Shown in pieces: positions 37,726 through 50,208 of a stretch of DNA of 64,000 nt. The stretch spans positions 23,648,624 through 23,712,623 of the forward strand of contig CM076653.1 of assembly GCA_038496675.1 (NCBI GenBank), read 5' to 3'. The DNA comes from Rachycentron canadum (taxonomy: Eukaryota; Chordata; Actinopteri; Carangiformes; Rachycentridae). Each line of letters starts with the position of its first letter. Within the stretch, counting starts at the first letter, position 1. Under the pieces are notes generated by a model. The model had not been told where the DNA came from and searched no databases. It saw nothing but the letters and a program-made list of their open reading frames with translations. The position numbers and the translations under genes were made by a program.

Positions 37726-40700
37726 CTGAAACACAGACAGACGCACATGGGAAAGGTTTATTGATGCCGACAATGCCAATCTATGCAGTCAAACAAAAGG
37801 CTGAAATTGACAACTCACAAACACAAATATACTGAGCCACATTTAAACAACGTGGGCATGTGAATATACACAATGTAGAGACAATGGTAAGCATACTGCA
37901 AGGATATTGCAATATAGATTTCCTAAATGCCTCTGGGTGTCTATGCGGCTGCAAAACCATGTATATCATGTATCGACAGAGGCAGTCTGGCTAAAGGAAC
38001 CCATGGATAAGAACAGAGGCATAAAAAGAGATGGTGGAAGACAAATGATCTCACAGGTAAGAACAGAGCAATACCACATCTTTAGATTAGGAGGAAATGT
38101 GTAGAACAGAATCATGTTATGCTCAAGCAAGAGATATTCTACTCCTATTCTTCTCCAATAAAGAAAATCATGCAGCTCTGAGGGGAACTCTGAAGCAGTC
38201 CTACAAAAAATAATCTGCAAAGGAAGAGACAGAAGGATGTAGAGAGGGATGAAGAAGTGGGGGAAGGAAAAAATAATTTCTCGTGCCATTATTTCTCCTT
38301 TCATTCCTCCCAGCATCCCCTCCACATTTAATTCTCTCATTTTCTCTATTCTTAGAGGTCTATGCTCTAGCCTTTGCCACTGGCTCTCAATGCCTCCAGG
38401 CCCATTACCCGGTGTAACCCTTCTTTCAAACACACTCACAGGGATGCACACTGTGCTGTGCAGGCAGCAGTTTTATGCATGTTACGCACTGAACTAAAAC
38501 CTATTTTCTTCTAATGGCCAAGCAATCTGGGTCCATTCAAAGCAGCAGTGGGTGGCCCCACTCAAGGTAAGGTTCAGGTACCGTTTAAAACGTGGCAATT
38601 AATTCAGATCTCATTTTTCACTCCTGGTACTCATCAAATCCTACTTTATGCTCCTGGAATATTGTTAGAATCGGGAATATATACGCTCACTCAGGACTTT
38701 ATCATGGAAACCTGTACATTAATGAAATTATCCCATTAGCCAATCATGTAACAGCAGTATATTTTAGTGTATGTGCGTTTTCAGCAGAAAATTATTTGTC
38801 AAAATTGAGATTCCAATTTTTTATTTCATTTTTTTTTGTATGGGGACAAACATTAAGGAAAATATATAGTCTCCATCTTGCCTATCATAAGTGGAAAGAC
38901 AAGATGGAAAGAAGTGGGATGTTTGAAAATAGGAATGAGACATCTCTAGACTGTCTGCTCTGTATGTATAGAGCATCTAACGGCGGGGTTGGTGCTCCTC
39001 TCAGTGTCAGAGCCTCCATGGGAGATGCTTTGTCTGTTTTTAAAACTTATTTCAAGGTTGCACTCACTATCACCATCCTCAGTGCAGTACACTCTCAGTG
39101 GGGCTGCATGGCAGCTAGGTTGAACACATCTGGTGCCTCTCGTCCAGCATTAAATGGTAACAATGGGATTTTTAAGGATCAGACACCTGATTTTAAATAT
39201 GAAAGGCAATTTAGTCAGAGGATTTATATAGGGGATGTTAACTTTTGAGCTTGGTATTTAAGATAAATTAACACTGAGGTCATACCATAAACGGCCTTTT
39301 AGAGTGAAACATATTTAAATGATTAAGAAAGGTCAGCTTGAAAACAAACTGCTCAATACATTTTTTTCCTAGTCAAATGGAGGTGCAAACTTGCATTCAA
39401 CTGCAGTAGTTATAAAAAAAGCAAAGGTAAAACCTTTTCAGTATTAAAGTTCAAAGAAACCTTTGCAACCAAGGTTATTTTGGAGCTTTCACTTCATGTG
39501 AAGCGAGAGCATATACTGGGCTCACAATATTAACTCATGCAGCCCACCCAAGGCATACATACAGTATGCTGAGGAGAAGTGTGTGCGTGCATTTCATGTT
39601 TACAACATTGCTTACCCACTGTAATCCTCCTATAACCTAGCCAGCACTGTGTGCGTGTTTGTAAGATGTTAGATGTATCTCTGATATAGGATGTGGCATG
39701 TCTAGTTCAGTCTGTGAGATTGCGTGACTGTGGCTGTACCTTACACACAATACACTGACATTCATTTCAAAGCAACCTCACAGGTAAACACAACAGAAAT
39801 CCACATAAAAGCTGACACACAGGTTGATTAAACTGAATCGAACAGGAAGCACTTGTTTTTAACTACACCCCTTATCTAGCCGTTAGTGCAGTCACTATAT
39901 ACAAATTCACAACTGCTTATTTGCATGTAATTTGCATAACCCACCAACTGCCACTGTCATTGTGTGGTTGATTGCAACTATCAAGGATATACAAGGGGAG
40001 TGTGTGCACACTCATATACCCCTGTCAGTGTTTGTGAACTATGTGTGCCTGTTCATGCATGCCTTTGTCAGTGTGTACTCATCTTTCTATGATTGTGAGT
40101 ACTCACAACTTTTTGAGGGTTAAGGGTTAAGTTAGTGTTCAGAGTTGGGTCAGGTTTAAAGTAAGGATTTGGGTAATGCATGTAGTTCTGATGTTAGGGT
40201 AAGGTTAGGGAAACAATGCGTGTTCTTATGAAGGTAGAAAACCAATGGGTGTGTGTGTCTGAATGTGTGTGTATCAATGCATAATCCAATCTACTAGTGA
40301 CAATGAAAGGACCAGCAGTGGTAAACTTCCCAGCTGTTTCTGCCTCGCCCTGAAGGCTTTTACATAAACAAATCTGTTTATCTGGATGTAATTATATTAT
40401 ACATACATGCCACTTGAGCTGAATGTAACTATGTTACACAGTGGCATGTTTGCTTAAATGGAATTGCATTATTTATAGTAAAGGATATTTAACTTAACAT
40501 CTGAGTCACCCCTCACCCCCAACATATTATTAAGACAGTGGCAGTAATGAACATTAGACAGTAAACTGTTTAATTTATATGCTTACCCAAAGCTTGGTTG
40601 GTCAAAAGAATGTAGATATATATGAAATAACTGAATATATGCTTCCCTAAAATAGCAATTTCTCTGCCCTAAACCTGGATAAAATGTTTTCATTTTTGTG

Positions 40701-42203
40701 TGTTTTCACTACACATCGCTAAACTGCAAGGAGTATTTCAATAACTTCACATTGTTTATTGTTGAAATGACATGACTGAACTGAAAAATACAAATACTAA
40801 AGCACCTTCACAAAGAATGTTGATTTTAAATTTTGTAGACTTTGGACTGTTGAACTCAAGATGCTTTTGCAGGGTCTGGAAGGTAACATATATAAAAACA
40901 TACCACAGATATTGACAATGATTTAATAAGTTTCCACTTGTGATTAGTTTTGATTTATACATTTTGAAGAAAAAAAAGTAAATGTTGCATATCATGTTGT
41001 GCCATTCCCAGAGTGACAATTTAATAGATTAGGGGCTGTTATCCAAAATAAGCAAAAAACTCTGCTTGTGTTACAGCACACTGTTTGACATCGAAGGGCT
41101 AATGGCCCTAAAAATTTACTTACAAAGATCTATTTTTCCCTCCTCTTGCTATAGCTGCATATTTCTTTGACTCATCTGATGTTAAGTTTTAGTCACAATA
41201 TCTTTTGTGTTGTTCTTCCTTCTTAGTATTTTCTGTAATCTCTTCTTCTCTCACTTCACTCTCTGAGCACTACAAAACAATTAGAGGGTTAGAGTGTCTG
41301 AAAGAAAGGGCACTAGAAAAGGCAGTTTATGCTCAGGGCCATGAGGTCTTCACATCAGTCACTTCTCTTTTACTACACTCTCTGTCTTTGGGTTAAAATT
41401 GGGTTCAATACACATGATCTTTCTACACTTTTTAAATGTTCTACATGTGATGGCTAAGATAACTATTTCCCAAGAAAAAACTATTGGGCTATTACATTTA
41501 AGACTATAAAATAAAAGACTATTTTACTAGTGTAATGTAGAGCCTAGACAATATGTGAAGTTCAGATTGGCAGTTTTGATTTTGATTCATTCGAGGTGTA
41601 TTTAAAAAAATGTTCACATGAAACACTGCAGTTGATCATCTGCATCAGGCACACAGTTAATTTTGGTGTCTCTATTGCTCAATAAAAATAACAACCAACT
41701 ATTTGTATGTAGTTGACAACTCATTGAACAAGTATCAAGGTTATTTGTGTGAGCATCAAATTTCCTCTTTCCTTTTGCTTCCTTTCCTTCTAACCAACAA
41801 TCTCCTTCAATCAACCAACAAACAATCTCCTTCAAGAAAAAATTCTCGTACTTTTCTCACGCTTTCGATCATATATAATTCCTTCTTTTCTACTCTCCAC
41901 TCTGTTCATCTTAGTCGTTTCAGTTTTGTGTCCCAGGGATGTCTATTGATCCACAAAGCAGCAGGAAGGCCAGAATAGAATAGACACAGCAGGTTGGCAG
42001 CAAGGTGAATGACTGGTCAATCCATCTGTATCTCTGTGTGCGTGTCTGTCTGTCTAACTGTCTGTACAAATGCCTCGAATGTTACCCATTAGATACAAAT
42101 ACAGACCAATGCAGTGTCCCTTGCACATATTCAATATACGTTGTATGAGTATATACCCACATTAAAACATCTCTTTCAGATAAGTTGAAGGACACACGCA
42201 TAC
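37726..42203 (-). other. cdkal1: CDKAL1 intron between exons A and B (4.5 kb)
   Basis: Complete 4478-base intron with donor GTATGC at 42203 and acceptor gtgtttcag ending at 37726 (minus strand). It holds a GGTTA/GGGTTA-rich interspersed repeat near 40.1-40.28 kb and otherwise unique sequence. The longest open frame of the window (218 codons, plus strand, 38592-39248) lies here, but I cannot assign it to a family. Confidence 0.93.
40095..40275 (+). repeat. GGTTA/GTTAGGG-rich interspersed repeat, copy 1
   Basis: The stretch has many degenerate GGTTAAGG, GTTAGGG and GGGTAAGG words and then a TG-rich tail (tgggtgtgtgtgtctgaatg). Fish genomes carry a common repeat of this build, with GTTAGGG-type words followed by a TG microsatellite. 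It resembles telomere repeat but is not a clean array. Confidence 0.5.
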
Positions 42204-42300
42204 CCCAATGATGCTGAGTCCTTTGAGGTAGTCCATCCGTGGCTGGGCCTGGGGAACACAACCTGCTACTACAACCTTTTTCTGCTGTTCCTGGGCTTTT
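42204..42300 (-). CDS. cdkal1: CDKAL1 internal exon A (end of UPF0004 domain)
   Basis: This 97-base internal exon codes for 32 whole codons after one base that completes a split codon. The translation starts KAQEQQKK, contains AGCVPQAQPR and ends YLKGLSIIG, which matches CDKAL1 of vertebrates almost residue for residue (about human residues 125-156, from memory). CDKAL1 is a radical-SAM methylthiotransferase that adds a methylthio group to t6A37 of tRNA-Lys(UUU); in animals it is anchored in the ER membrane. The Cys in AGCVPQ is the third conserved cysteine of the N-terminal UPF0004 domain, which binds the auxiliary 4Fe-4S cluster. On the minus strand the acceptor reads ccttttacag at 42301-42310 and the donor is GTATGC directly after 42204. 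The exon ends on a codon boundary, and the next exon begins with a full Val codon, so the phases agree. No in-frame stop or indel is seen. Confidence 0.97.
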
Positions 42301-43579
42301 CTGTAAAAGGAAATAAAAAGAACAGGACAGAGGAAGATATTATTATTAATTATATGATGGCACACTGTGTTTAAGCAACTAAATGTTTTTGAGTTCACCA
42401 AGTGAGAAAATGTTGGTATTAAAGTCTTCTGGCCACAGATCAGCACACTGCTGTCTCACAACGTAAGTGAGTGAACTTAAAAGTCTAATAGTTCTGGACT
42501 GGCCACTTCATGAAAAGTGTGTTACAGGCTTCTTCATAAGATCATCTGGGTGAAGGGAAATTTTACCATCACAATTGTGAAGCTAACAAATTGAAATAGC
42601 AATATTCAATAAACGAAAAAAATATACATGCTATTTTGAGATAAACACTCAACTTAATTCTATTTTCCTATGGCACAAAGCACCTCCAAATGCCAGACAA
42701 GAAGCAGATACTCTTATGTTAGCTATGCTCAATGTGGAAAAATGGACACAATGTTTGTGAAACTTTCTTGCTACAAGGAGAACCATGTTTGTTTTCTCCA
42801 GTGGCATGCAAGGTATTCCCTCATGATATGTCCTCATGATATGAGAATGGTGAGAAATTTACTCAGGGTAAATCCCATGGTGCCAATTCATTATCTGTGG
42901 CTCAATAAGACAAATATATATGTGAAATAAGATAAATGGTTAGTCTGTTATGTCTGATTATCAAACAAAGCAATACAATTTTCCATCACTTTTCACCAAG
43001 CTCCATCTGCTGATGAAGGCCTTGAGGTGTGGCTAAAAGCTCTAATATATATCTAGTAAGTGATCTTTTGGTTAAACATTTTCAAACTAACTAAAATGGA
43101 AGAACAATGTCCATTATACGCATTTAAGGGACATTGTTTGTGATAACTAATGTTAATGTACTTAAAACTTGTAAAAACTGTACTTGCGAAATCTGTCATG
43201 TCACATTATAATCAATCAACTACAGCTCAGGAAGTCACAGCTTGGCCTCTACATGTACCACTGAGAAATTACACATTGTTCATAGATCAGAAAAAAGATG
43301 GTTGATATAAAAGCATGAGAGCAGCATGAGAGCAGCATAGTAGATTTAGTGTCATGAAAAACAATGGGTTCCATGAAAAGATATATATTATTCATACTGT
43401 TAAATCAGAGTACAATCCATTATGTGCACTCATGTGTGTGTATGTGGATGAAAGATGGGTTTACTGTAACAGGTATAACAGTGAATCAGTACAGCTCAAA
43501 GTCTAAAGGTTTTGGAACATGTTGATGAAATATATCATATTCACAATGTTTTTTCTGACAAAACAGGTCACCACAACCC

Positions 43580-44450
43580 ACATGGCACCAGATGGGATTG
43601 TCTGAGGGAATCAAATTGTGAGACTTCATTAAGTGGAGAGACGGTACAAGAGCATCAATAAGCTACTGAACATAAGCCAGAACACAGTTGCAGGAGAAGG
43701 CAGAGGAAAGTAACTGAAGGCGCAAACACTGATAATGATCATCTGTGGGAAATGGTGATTCATCAGTCTGGACAGATAGTGTCCAAGAAGAAAAAAATTC
43801 ACTCACAAAATGACCAAAAACTGGAAGATTAAACTTTGCTAAAGTATCTAACCTGACCTGCTGAATATTGCCTTCACATTCTTTGATCAAATGAAACCAA
43901 AACAAAATAGTTTTGGATCTGAGCAAGTTTCTTGTGAACCTGTCCAGGACTACCACAGTGACCGCTTAGCGCTGACTATGAAAAATGGAGGTGGGAGTGT
44001 GCTGATATGGGGCTGCACTATGAATACAAGTTAGTATACATAAGTGCTGAATGAACATATGTTTCCCAGCCTCCAGAAGCTTGACAGGAGAGGAATTTTC
44101 CTACATGACAATGATCTCAAACACATAAGGTTTTGACTAGGTCAAGCAAAGGTTTGTCCAAAAATTCACTAGATTTGCTTTTTGAAAAAAAGTGCTAAAA
44201 GGGCTCTGGATATTTGTTAAATAAAGCAACAAAGGCCATAATGGCACTGTCTGTAAAAGCTCCCTGATGACATAATAGAGAAAGAGCTTTGGCCAATGTG
44301 GAAACTAATTTTATCACTTAGTCATTCACATTTATGTACCATCTATTGCAGTTGAGCTAAACATCACAAAAGTGTTTCTAAAGAGGTAAAAAATTAAAAC
44401 TATGACTTGTGTGTCTGACTTGAATCCAACAGAACATCTTTTAGCATTTT
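43580..44450 (+). pseudogene. Tc1-like transposase pseudogene, third subfamily
   Basis: The plus strand, in shifting frames, gives IVRLH and NKLLNISQNTVA (the N-terminal helix-turn-helix, about 43610-43690), ETK-like MKPKQNSFGS with a following PVQDYHSDRLALT, then MKNGGGSVLIWGC (about 43970-44020), VLNEHMFPSLQKLDRRGIF and HDNDLKH (about 44045-44122), and finally SDLNPTEHL (about 44413-44440). These are the ordered landmarks of a Tc1 DDE transposase: the GGGS-WGC block, the second Asp in HDND, and SPDLNPIE with the last acidic residue. Stops and frameshifts are frequent and the spacing between the last two motifs is too long, so the copy is dead. The terminal repeats were not identified. Confidence 0.82.
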
Positions 44451-47224
44451 AAAGTTCTGCTCTTCCTTCCTTTTAAAGTTCTGATTCATTTCAGCTGCTC
44501 TTTGCTGTTTCTACATGTGTATATGACTGGAATCTGTCATCAAAAATAAATGGAGGAAATACAAAAAAAAAAAAAAAGTTACCCAATTAATCAATTTTAT
44601 TGTAGTTCTTATGAAACTTTCATTATAGTTTAATTAGCAAAAAAATTACATTTTTCAAACTAACTGGCGTCATTATTCTTGGGATTTGGCTAAAAAAAGG
44701 ATCTATAATTACTTAACATTTTAGTGATATTGGCCAAAGGTGTCCTCAGTTTCATTCAACACTTTATGAGACTGTATGTGAAGTGGTCAGTGGCAAGAGA
44801 GTAAGCACGGGTAAGGTACTTTACATTGACTTCTTATTAGATATGAAAAGAAGAATCCCATATTCAAGATGATTTGAATTAAAAAGGGCAGATAGTAAAA
44901 TAGTGTTGCTAACCACAAGGAGAGTGTGTGTGTTTGAGTGTGTGCCTGTGTGCATGTGGATGTAATGTATGTGAGTCGGTATGTCACCTCCAGTTAGTCC
45001 CAGTGAGATTTGAGACACTCGGTCTGTCTGACAAAGGCTTTTGGAAGAGCTGCCCAGACTCCGCCATGAATCTTTAATAATGAAGCCTCCTGACAGCTGG
45101 AGCGAGAGAGGGAGGGAGGGATGGGAGGGGGGAGGCATGTAAGTGAGGGAGGAATCGCGGGAGGACAGGGGAGGAGTAAAGAAACTGGATGCAAACTGTC
45201 AGTTGTGTTTTAATTCAGGCTGTGTTTGTATTCTTCAGCAAAACAAAGACAGATAGTGATGGGGAAGGGGTATGCGAGAGAGTAGAGTAAGCAGAGAGAG
45301 AAAAAGGTGAAGGCAGACAAACAACTCTATTCAAAGCCAGTTTACATTGTCACATGAATGAGGAAAGAGGGAATAGATGAAAGCTAAAATTGGTGAGAGA
45401 TGAGTGGAAAAATGAAAGGAAGAAAGATAAAAGGCAAAAACAGATATGTTTTTATGGTTATTTTGATTATTCTGAGCTGTTTGTATCATTCAGGGTTATT
45501 TTAGTCTCCTCATCTTTACTTCTTGTCTAACTCTTCATTGCCACATATGAGTTGAGCAACTAACAACAAATCAGTTGAGATGCCAAAATATAAAGAAAGA
45601 AAAAAGTCAGTTGGACACCACAGACAAAAGTGTTTTAACAGCATAATCAGAGAAACTGTACTTCTATCGATCCTCAGAAATGCTCATTGCTGTACATGTG
45701 CATTTACTAGTATTATCCACAGGCCTTTCCCCATTATTATAGAAGATAAGAAATAATATCTGCCGACAACACTCTGTTCTGGTGTTCACAGATCCTGAAA
45801 ACAGGCAGAGACAGAGAGGGTTGGAGCAGTAGAATATCATGACGCTAGCAAATACTTAAAGGTGGAGAGGCGTAAACTTTGAAGACTGGAGGAAGTGAGA
45901 CAGAGGAGGCCAAAAAAAAAAAGCATTTATCTGCTTAGAGTAGCTTGTTCTTCCCACACTGTTCCTTATGAAGAACTCACACTGGCATCACTGCACACAC
46001 AGACACATACACACACACAGCAGGGGTGCGTCTGCATAATTCACACCGTCTCCTGCCAAAATGCGCCAAACGTTCCTTTAATGCGCTACTTGCTCCCCGC
46101 CCACAGACTCAGAGTCCTAGCTGACACAGCGAGTAAGCAGACAGCGCCTGATCCATCGCCTAAGCGCCCCAGGGGGAACAGGCCAATCACGTCGCACACA
46201 GTTCCTGGATGGGATGAGATGGAATGGGATTATGTGATGCAGTTGCCGTGGTGATACTTTTGAGCCCGACTGAGCGCTCGCTGCCAGTGACCCGGACCAG
46301 AGCAGATGTCCCCCAAGATCAGCGGATGAGGTGCACATACACACACGCGTTTCCTTGGCTTCCTTGGCACCTCGCCCTAAATATCTGTAGCCCCCTGTCA
46401 ACTTTGTGCTCTCTATAGCCTCAAGACCACACACTTGCACCCACACACATGCTCTGAACATACTGTACATATACATACCAATGGTCACGGATGGCAATGG
46501 CTACAGCACATAGCATCTATGCATACATGTATGACCTCTGAGGTATATGTGTATGGTTGGCAAGGCTGTGCTGTACATATTGGTTTTTAACAGCTGAGTG
46601 GACACAGTGAATCAGTCAAATTAGACCAGACTAAATGTCCAACTGAATTGATCAGGTTGACTCGAAGAAGCCCCTTGCTGTAAATATGACATTAAAATAA
46701 CTCTAGGCATTCAGATGGACCACAGTGTATGACCTATATACAGGCCTTTTCAACTTTCTCAAAACAAAACTTCAAGCATAAGTGACAACCATCCATTGCA
46801 GATTATGGCAATTTTCTATAGTGCCATTTACATGATTTTAAAGTAGTGACATCATCATAGAAATACACCACGATGCTGATATTCCCCCAACTGCTACAAC
46901 TGTGTCACATCCTGAAATCATCCATGTCAATGTTATAAATAATGACCAAATAATGAATCCACAATAGCCATTTATATTTGTCCTTTTTCATGAACTAAAT
47001 AAATTTTGAATATAGTAAATGATGTTGCTCAATAAACAAACTGACTTTTTTTTTTTAACTTGTCCTGACAAATTTCAGCACAGTGTTTATGGTGGCTGGT
47101 TGTTCCAGTACAGGTGAACTGAATCTAACAGAATCTCACATAGCACAAGTTTTGTAAGATGAAGTGTGTGTGTATACGTTTTTGTTAACTATTATATTTT
47201 CCAATGTAAACAGTTAAATAACCA

Positions 47225-47357
47225 GTAGTCCTGGTGGTGACCAAAGCCAGGTTCAGATGAGAAAGTCTGGGTTGAGGTTAAGTTACCTTTCGGGTAGGTA
47301 GGGTGAGGCCTGAACTGGTTATACAATATATGGATGGCAGTTCGGTGTCCTAACGAG

Positions 47358-47358
<1 letters not shown>
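47225..47358 (+). repeat. GGTTA-rich interspersed repeat, copy 2, before a TG microsatellite
   Basis: Words such as gggttgaggttaagttacc and gggtaggtagggtgagg come before ggtgtcctaacgagg and the (TG)n tract. The order is the same as in the 40.1 kb copy: GGTTA-type words, a cctaacgag or cttatgaag block, then TG repeats. It is strongly diverged. Confidence 0.4.

Positions 47359-47429
<71 letters not shown>
47359..47429. repeat. (TG)n microsatellite
   Basis: Pure run of about 34 TG units at the tail of a GGTTA-rich repeat. Confidence 0.98.
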
Positions 47430-47431
<2 letters not shown>

Positions 47432-47610
47432 CTGTCCTTTCGATGACTCTCCCTGCTGTTAAACACCCTCAGCCCTATACAGATAGCGACACCAGGGAGG
47501 GTGAGCTCATTACACACACAGAGCTAGCCATATGCTGCTCAACAAACATGTTGCTTAAAGGATGAGGTCATACTGATGAAAGTAAAGAAGAAGGAATGTG
47601 CAACTGAGAT

Positions 47611-47650
47611 GTACATATCTACATCATGTTCTTATGATGTAGATATGTAC
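47611..47650. repeat. perfect inverted repeat, 17-bp arms with 6-base loop
   Basis: The left arm gtacatatctacatcat (47611-47627) and right arm atgatgtagatatgtac (47634-47650) are exact reverse complements around the loop gttctt. As RNA from either strand it would form a short hairpin. The arms are AT-rich and shorter than a normal microRNA precursor stem, and the flanks do not extend the pairing. Confidence 0.9.
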
Positions 47651-48559
47651 TATATCTTGTGCTGCTTATCACAGCAACCTTTGTCTATGAAACTAAATAA
47701 CAATTTTTAATTTTGATTTAAATTTGTTTTTGTTTGGTTCTACCGTTCTGCATTAAAATTTAATCTATTATAACTGGTATTTTTTTATTATATCCCTATT
47801 TCCTTCCTCACATATTTCCGCTGTCCTTGCTCCTCAGTCTCCTCTCTTCTCCTCCCTCATCTGCACTCTGACAGTTGTTTCTGGCTGAGTTGACAGCAAG
47901 CCAGCCAATCAGCACACTCCTGACCTCTCTGCATTAGCATAAGCAGCAAGGGGCAAGGTTAAGTACCCATCAAGCTTCAGTAATTAAGATGTGAGCTGGT
48001 GTGTGCACTGTGCCTGAGCATGCGAGTGTGAGCGAGTGATAGGCTAAATGCATTCAATCTTCCACTTCCAATATTTTCCACTTCCACAAACCTCTCATAC
48101 TTAAAACAATGAAGTTCTGTTCTTGGTCACTGTCCCAGTTTCGATTCCAAAATGTCTGCTCCAGTCCAACAAAGTTTAGCTGACTTACCTTTGATCTACC
48201 GAAGAGACTTTAATGTATGTTTGTTTATATAATATGTTATTCACTGTCATATTTATTTTTCTGTGTCTCTGTCTTTAGCAGCAGCCGCAGCAGTAATAGA
48301 TGCATGTCCATCACTGGCTGACGGCCCAGACTGAATGAATGTGGAGAAAACACACTCAGTTGCTCTAATGGAGAATGCAGCCTCTCCTCTGTGAATAACT
48401 GTTCTGGGAAAGTTTACTAAAACAACTGTCAAAATACGAACAGAAATAAATAAAACAGCAGCTAACTCTGTGCATATGGGATCTGACTGCCGACAAACAA
48501 AACTAAATGAAAGCTGTTAATGTGCCAGACCAGGGGAGTCTAGGAAATGTAGCTGGAAG

Positions 48560-48600
48560 GGGAAGGGAGAGGGAGAGGGAGAGAGAGAGAGAGAGAGGAA
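48560..48600. repeat. (GGGAGA)/(GA)n purine tract
   Basis: Purine-only run of about 40 bases. Confidence 0.9.
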
Positions 48601-50174
48601 GAGGGAGAATAAGCATGTGATTGACAGGAAACTGACAAAGGGACATCTTTATAAACAAGAGAGTGAGAGAGAGGAAGAAGCAAGGTAGTAGTGAGTACAA
48701 AACAGGAAGTAGCTGCTGGTTAGGAATAAGAAATAAAAGGCAAAAAAATATAAGAGGAACAGGGGGTCAGGACTATCTTGGGGGTGTGATGGAAAAATAA
48801 TGAAAAGATATTAGTGAATAACCAAAAAATATAAAAACACCCTTCAAATGTTTGACGATTATGATTCATGCCTTATCTATTTGCTGAACAAATCAAAACC
48901 TGATGCCATTTGATTAAAATCCAAATCCCAATGATATTTTTTTGTTCTGTATAGGGCAGTGTAGTAAGGGCAACCTAAAAGATCAATGTAATTTTTAAAA
49001 AGGTCTGAAATGCATGTAAAAGAAAAAAAAATCTAATTTGAAGCATGTGTTTGTTTTTTTTTTATCTAAAACAGTGAAGAAGAGTGGAATATGTCGGGAG
49101 GAAAAAGAAACAAGAGAGTGAGAGAAAGCATGGAACTGCCAAGAGGAGAGATCTCCATCACCGTGTGGGGAAAGGGAGAGGGATGATGACAAGAATCAAA
49201 ATGAAATAAAGGAGGAGGATGAGTGTTGTGAGGCAGTGAGGGAAGATAATGATTGAGGGACGAGACATGCTTTAGAGGGGTAAAGCTGCAGAATCTCCGG
49301 GGATCTCCCTCTTTTTCTCTCACACACACGCTCATATATACACACACATCAACTGGTGTTGTGTCTCACAGGATATCAATAGCTGATGTCCATTGGGAGA
49401 CAATGAATGAGTGAAAACTTACAATAAAAAAAAGAAAGAAATAAAGTGAAAGTAAAAAAGAAAAAAAAGAGCAAGGTAAGAAATAGGAGGGAAGAAAACA
49501 GATGTCTAATTTAATCAATACAAGATAATTACATGAAAGCAGGTCTATAAAAGAGAGTTGTGGTAAGTGATATGCAAGACAAAGTAGATTTGGGCAGCCA
49601 AAGCACCTAAGACAAGTTGCAAAGGCCTGATTGCCTCTCTGGGTTTTTCAATCTATATTTTTAAAGACTTTGATAGTGCCAGAGAGCTCAAGATTAATCT
49701 GGATTACCACAACAATAAAGATGCTCCAAACCACATGAAAACACAATCATGTCGAAGAAAGAAAAAAAAAAAAAAACGGTGACTTGATTTCAGTCCTCCA
49801 CCTTTATTGCCAACGTGGTTAATAAAGGCATTCACGTTAGAGCTGCGTTTTACAGGATACAGGCAATCTGTTGACCAATCAATATGCCTATAACATGGCT
49901 GCTTTATGACTAGCTCACATGGCCTATGGGTATATCAGAGATAGAATGCAGTCCAATTGTCAACATGGGCCTAGTAAAGGCTGGTCAGAGGAAATGCAAG
50001 GCTTTCAGATTATGGCCTTAAAAAAAAAAAAAATGCCTCACACACCTGCCCATTGCCACGAAATGGATGACATCTGTCTTGTAAAAATGAGTTGAATGTG
50101 TGATGAATATTGCATTGCTCTAAATGAGTTGTATTTGTCGCTTGAATGGTTTGTAATAGAGAAGATGCTGATAT

Positions 50175-50178
<4 letters not shown>

Positions 50179-50206
<28 letters not shown>
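50179..50206 (+). repeat. poly(A) tract
   Basis: 28 consecutive A residues. No retroposon body was recognised to its left. Confidence 0.95.

Positions 50207-50208
<2 letters not shown>

Noticed and set aside
37966..38451. 161-codon minus-strand frame just upstream of exon B
   Set aside because: It has no resemblance to CDKAL1 and would break the phase between exons A and B; no family recognised.
42815..42845. Tandem catgatatg words
   Set aside because: Two copies of a short palindromic word of about 14 bases; too short to call a feature.
45895..46254. 119-codon plus-strand frame across the GC-richer patch
   Set aside because: The translation has no recognisable family and includes a microsatellite-derived Thr-His run; the patch is better described as possible regulatory DNA.
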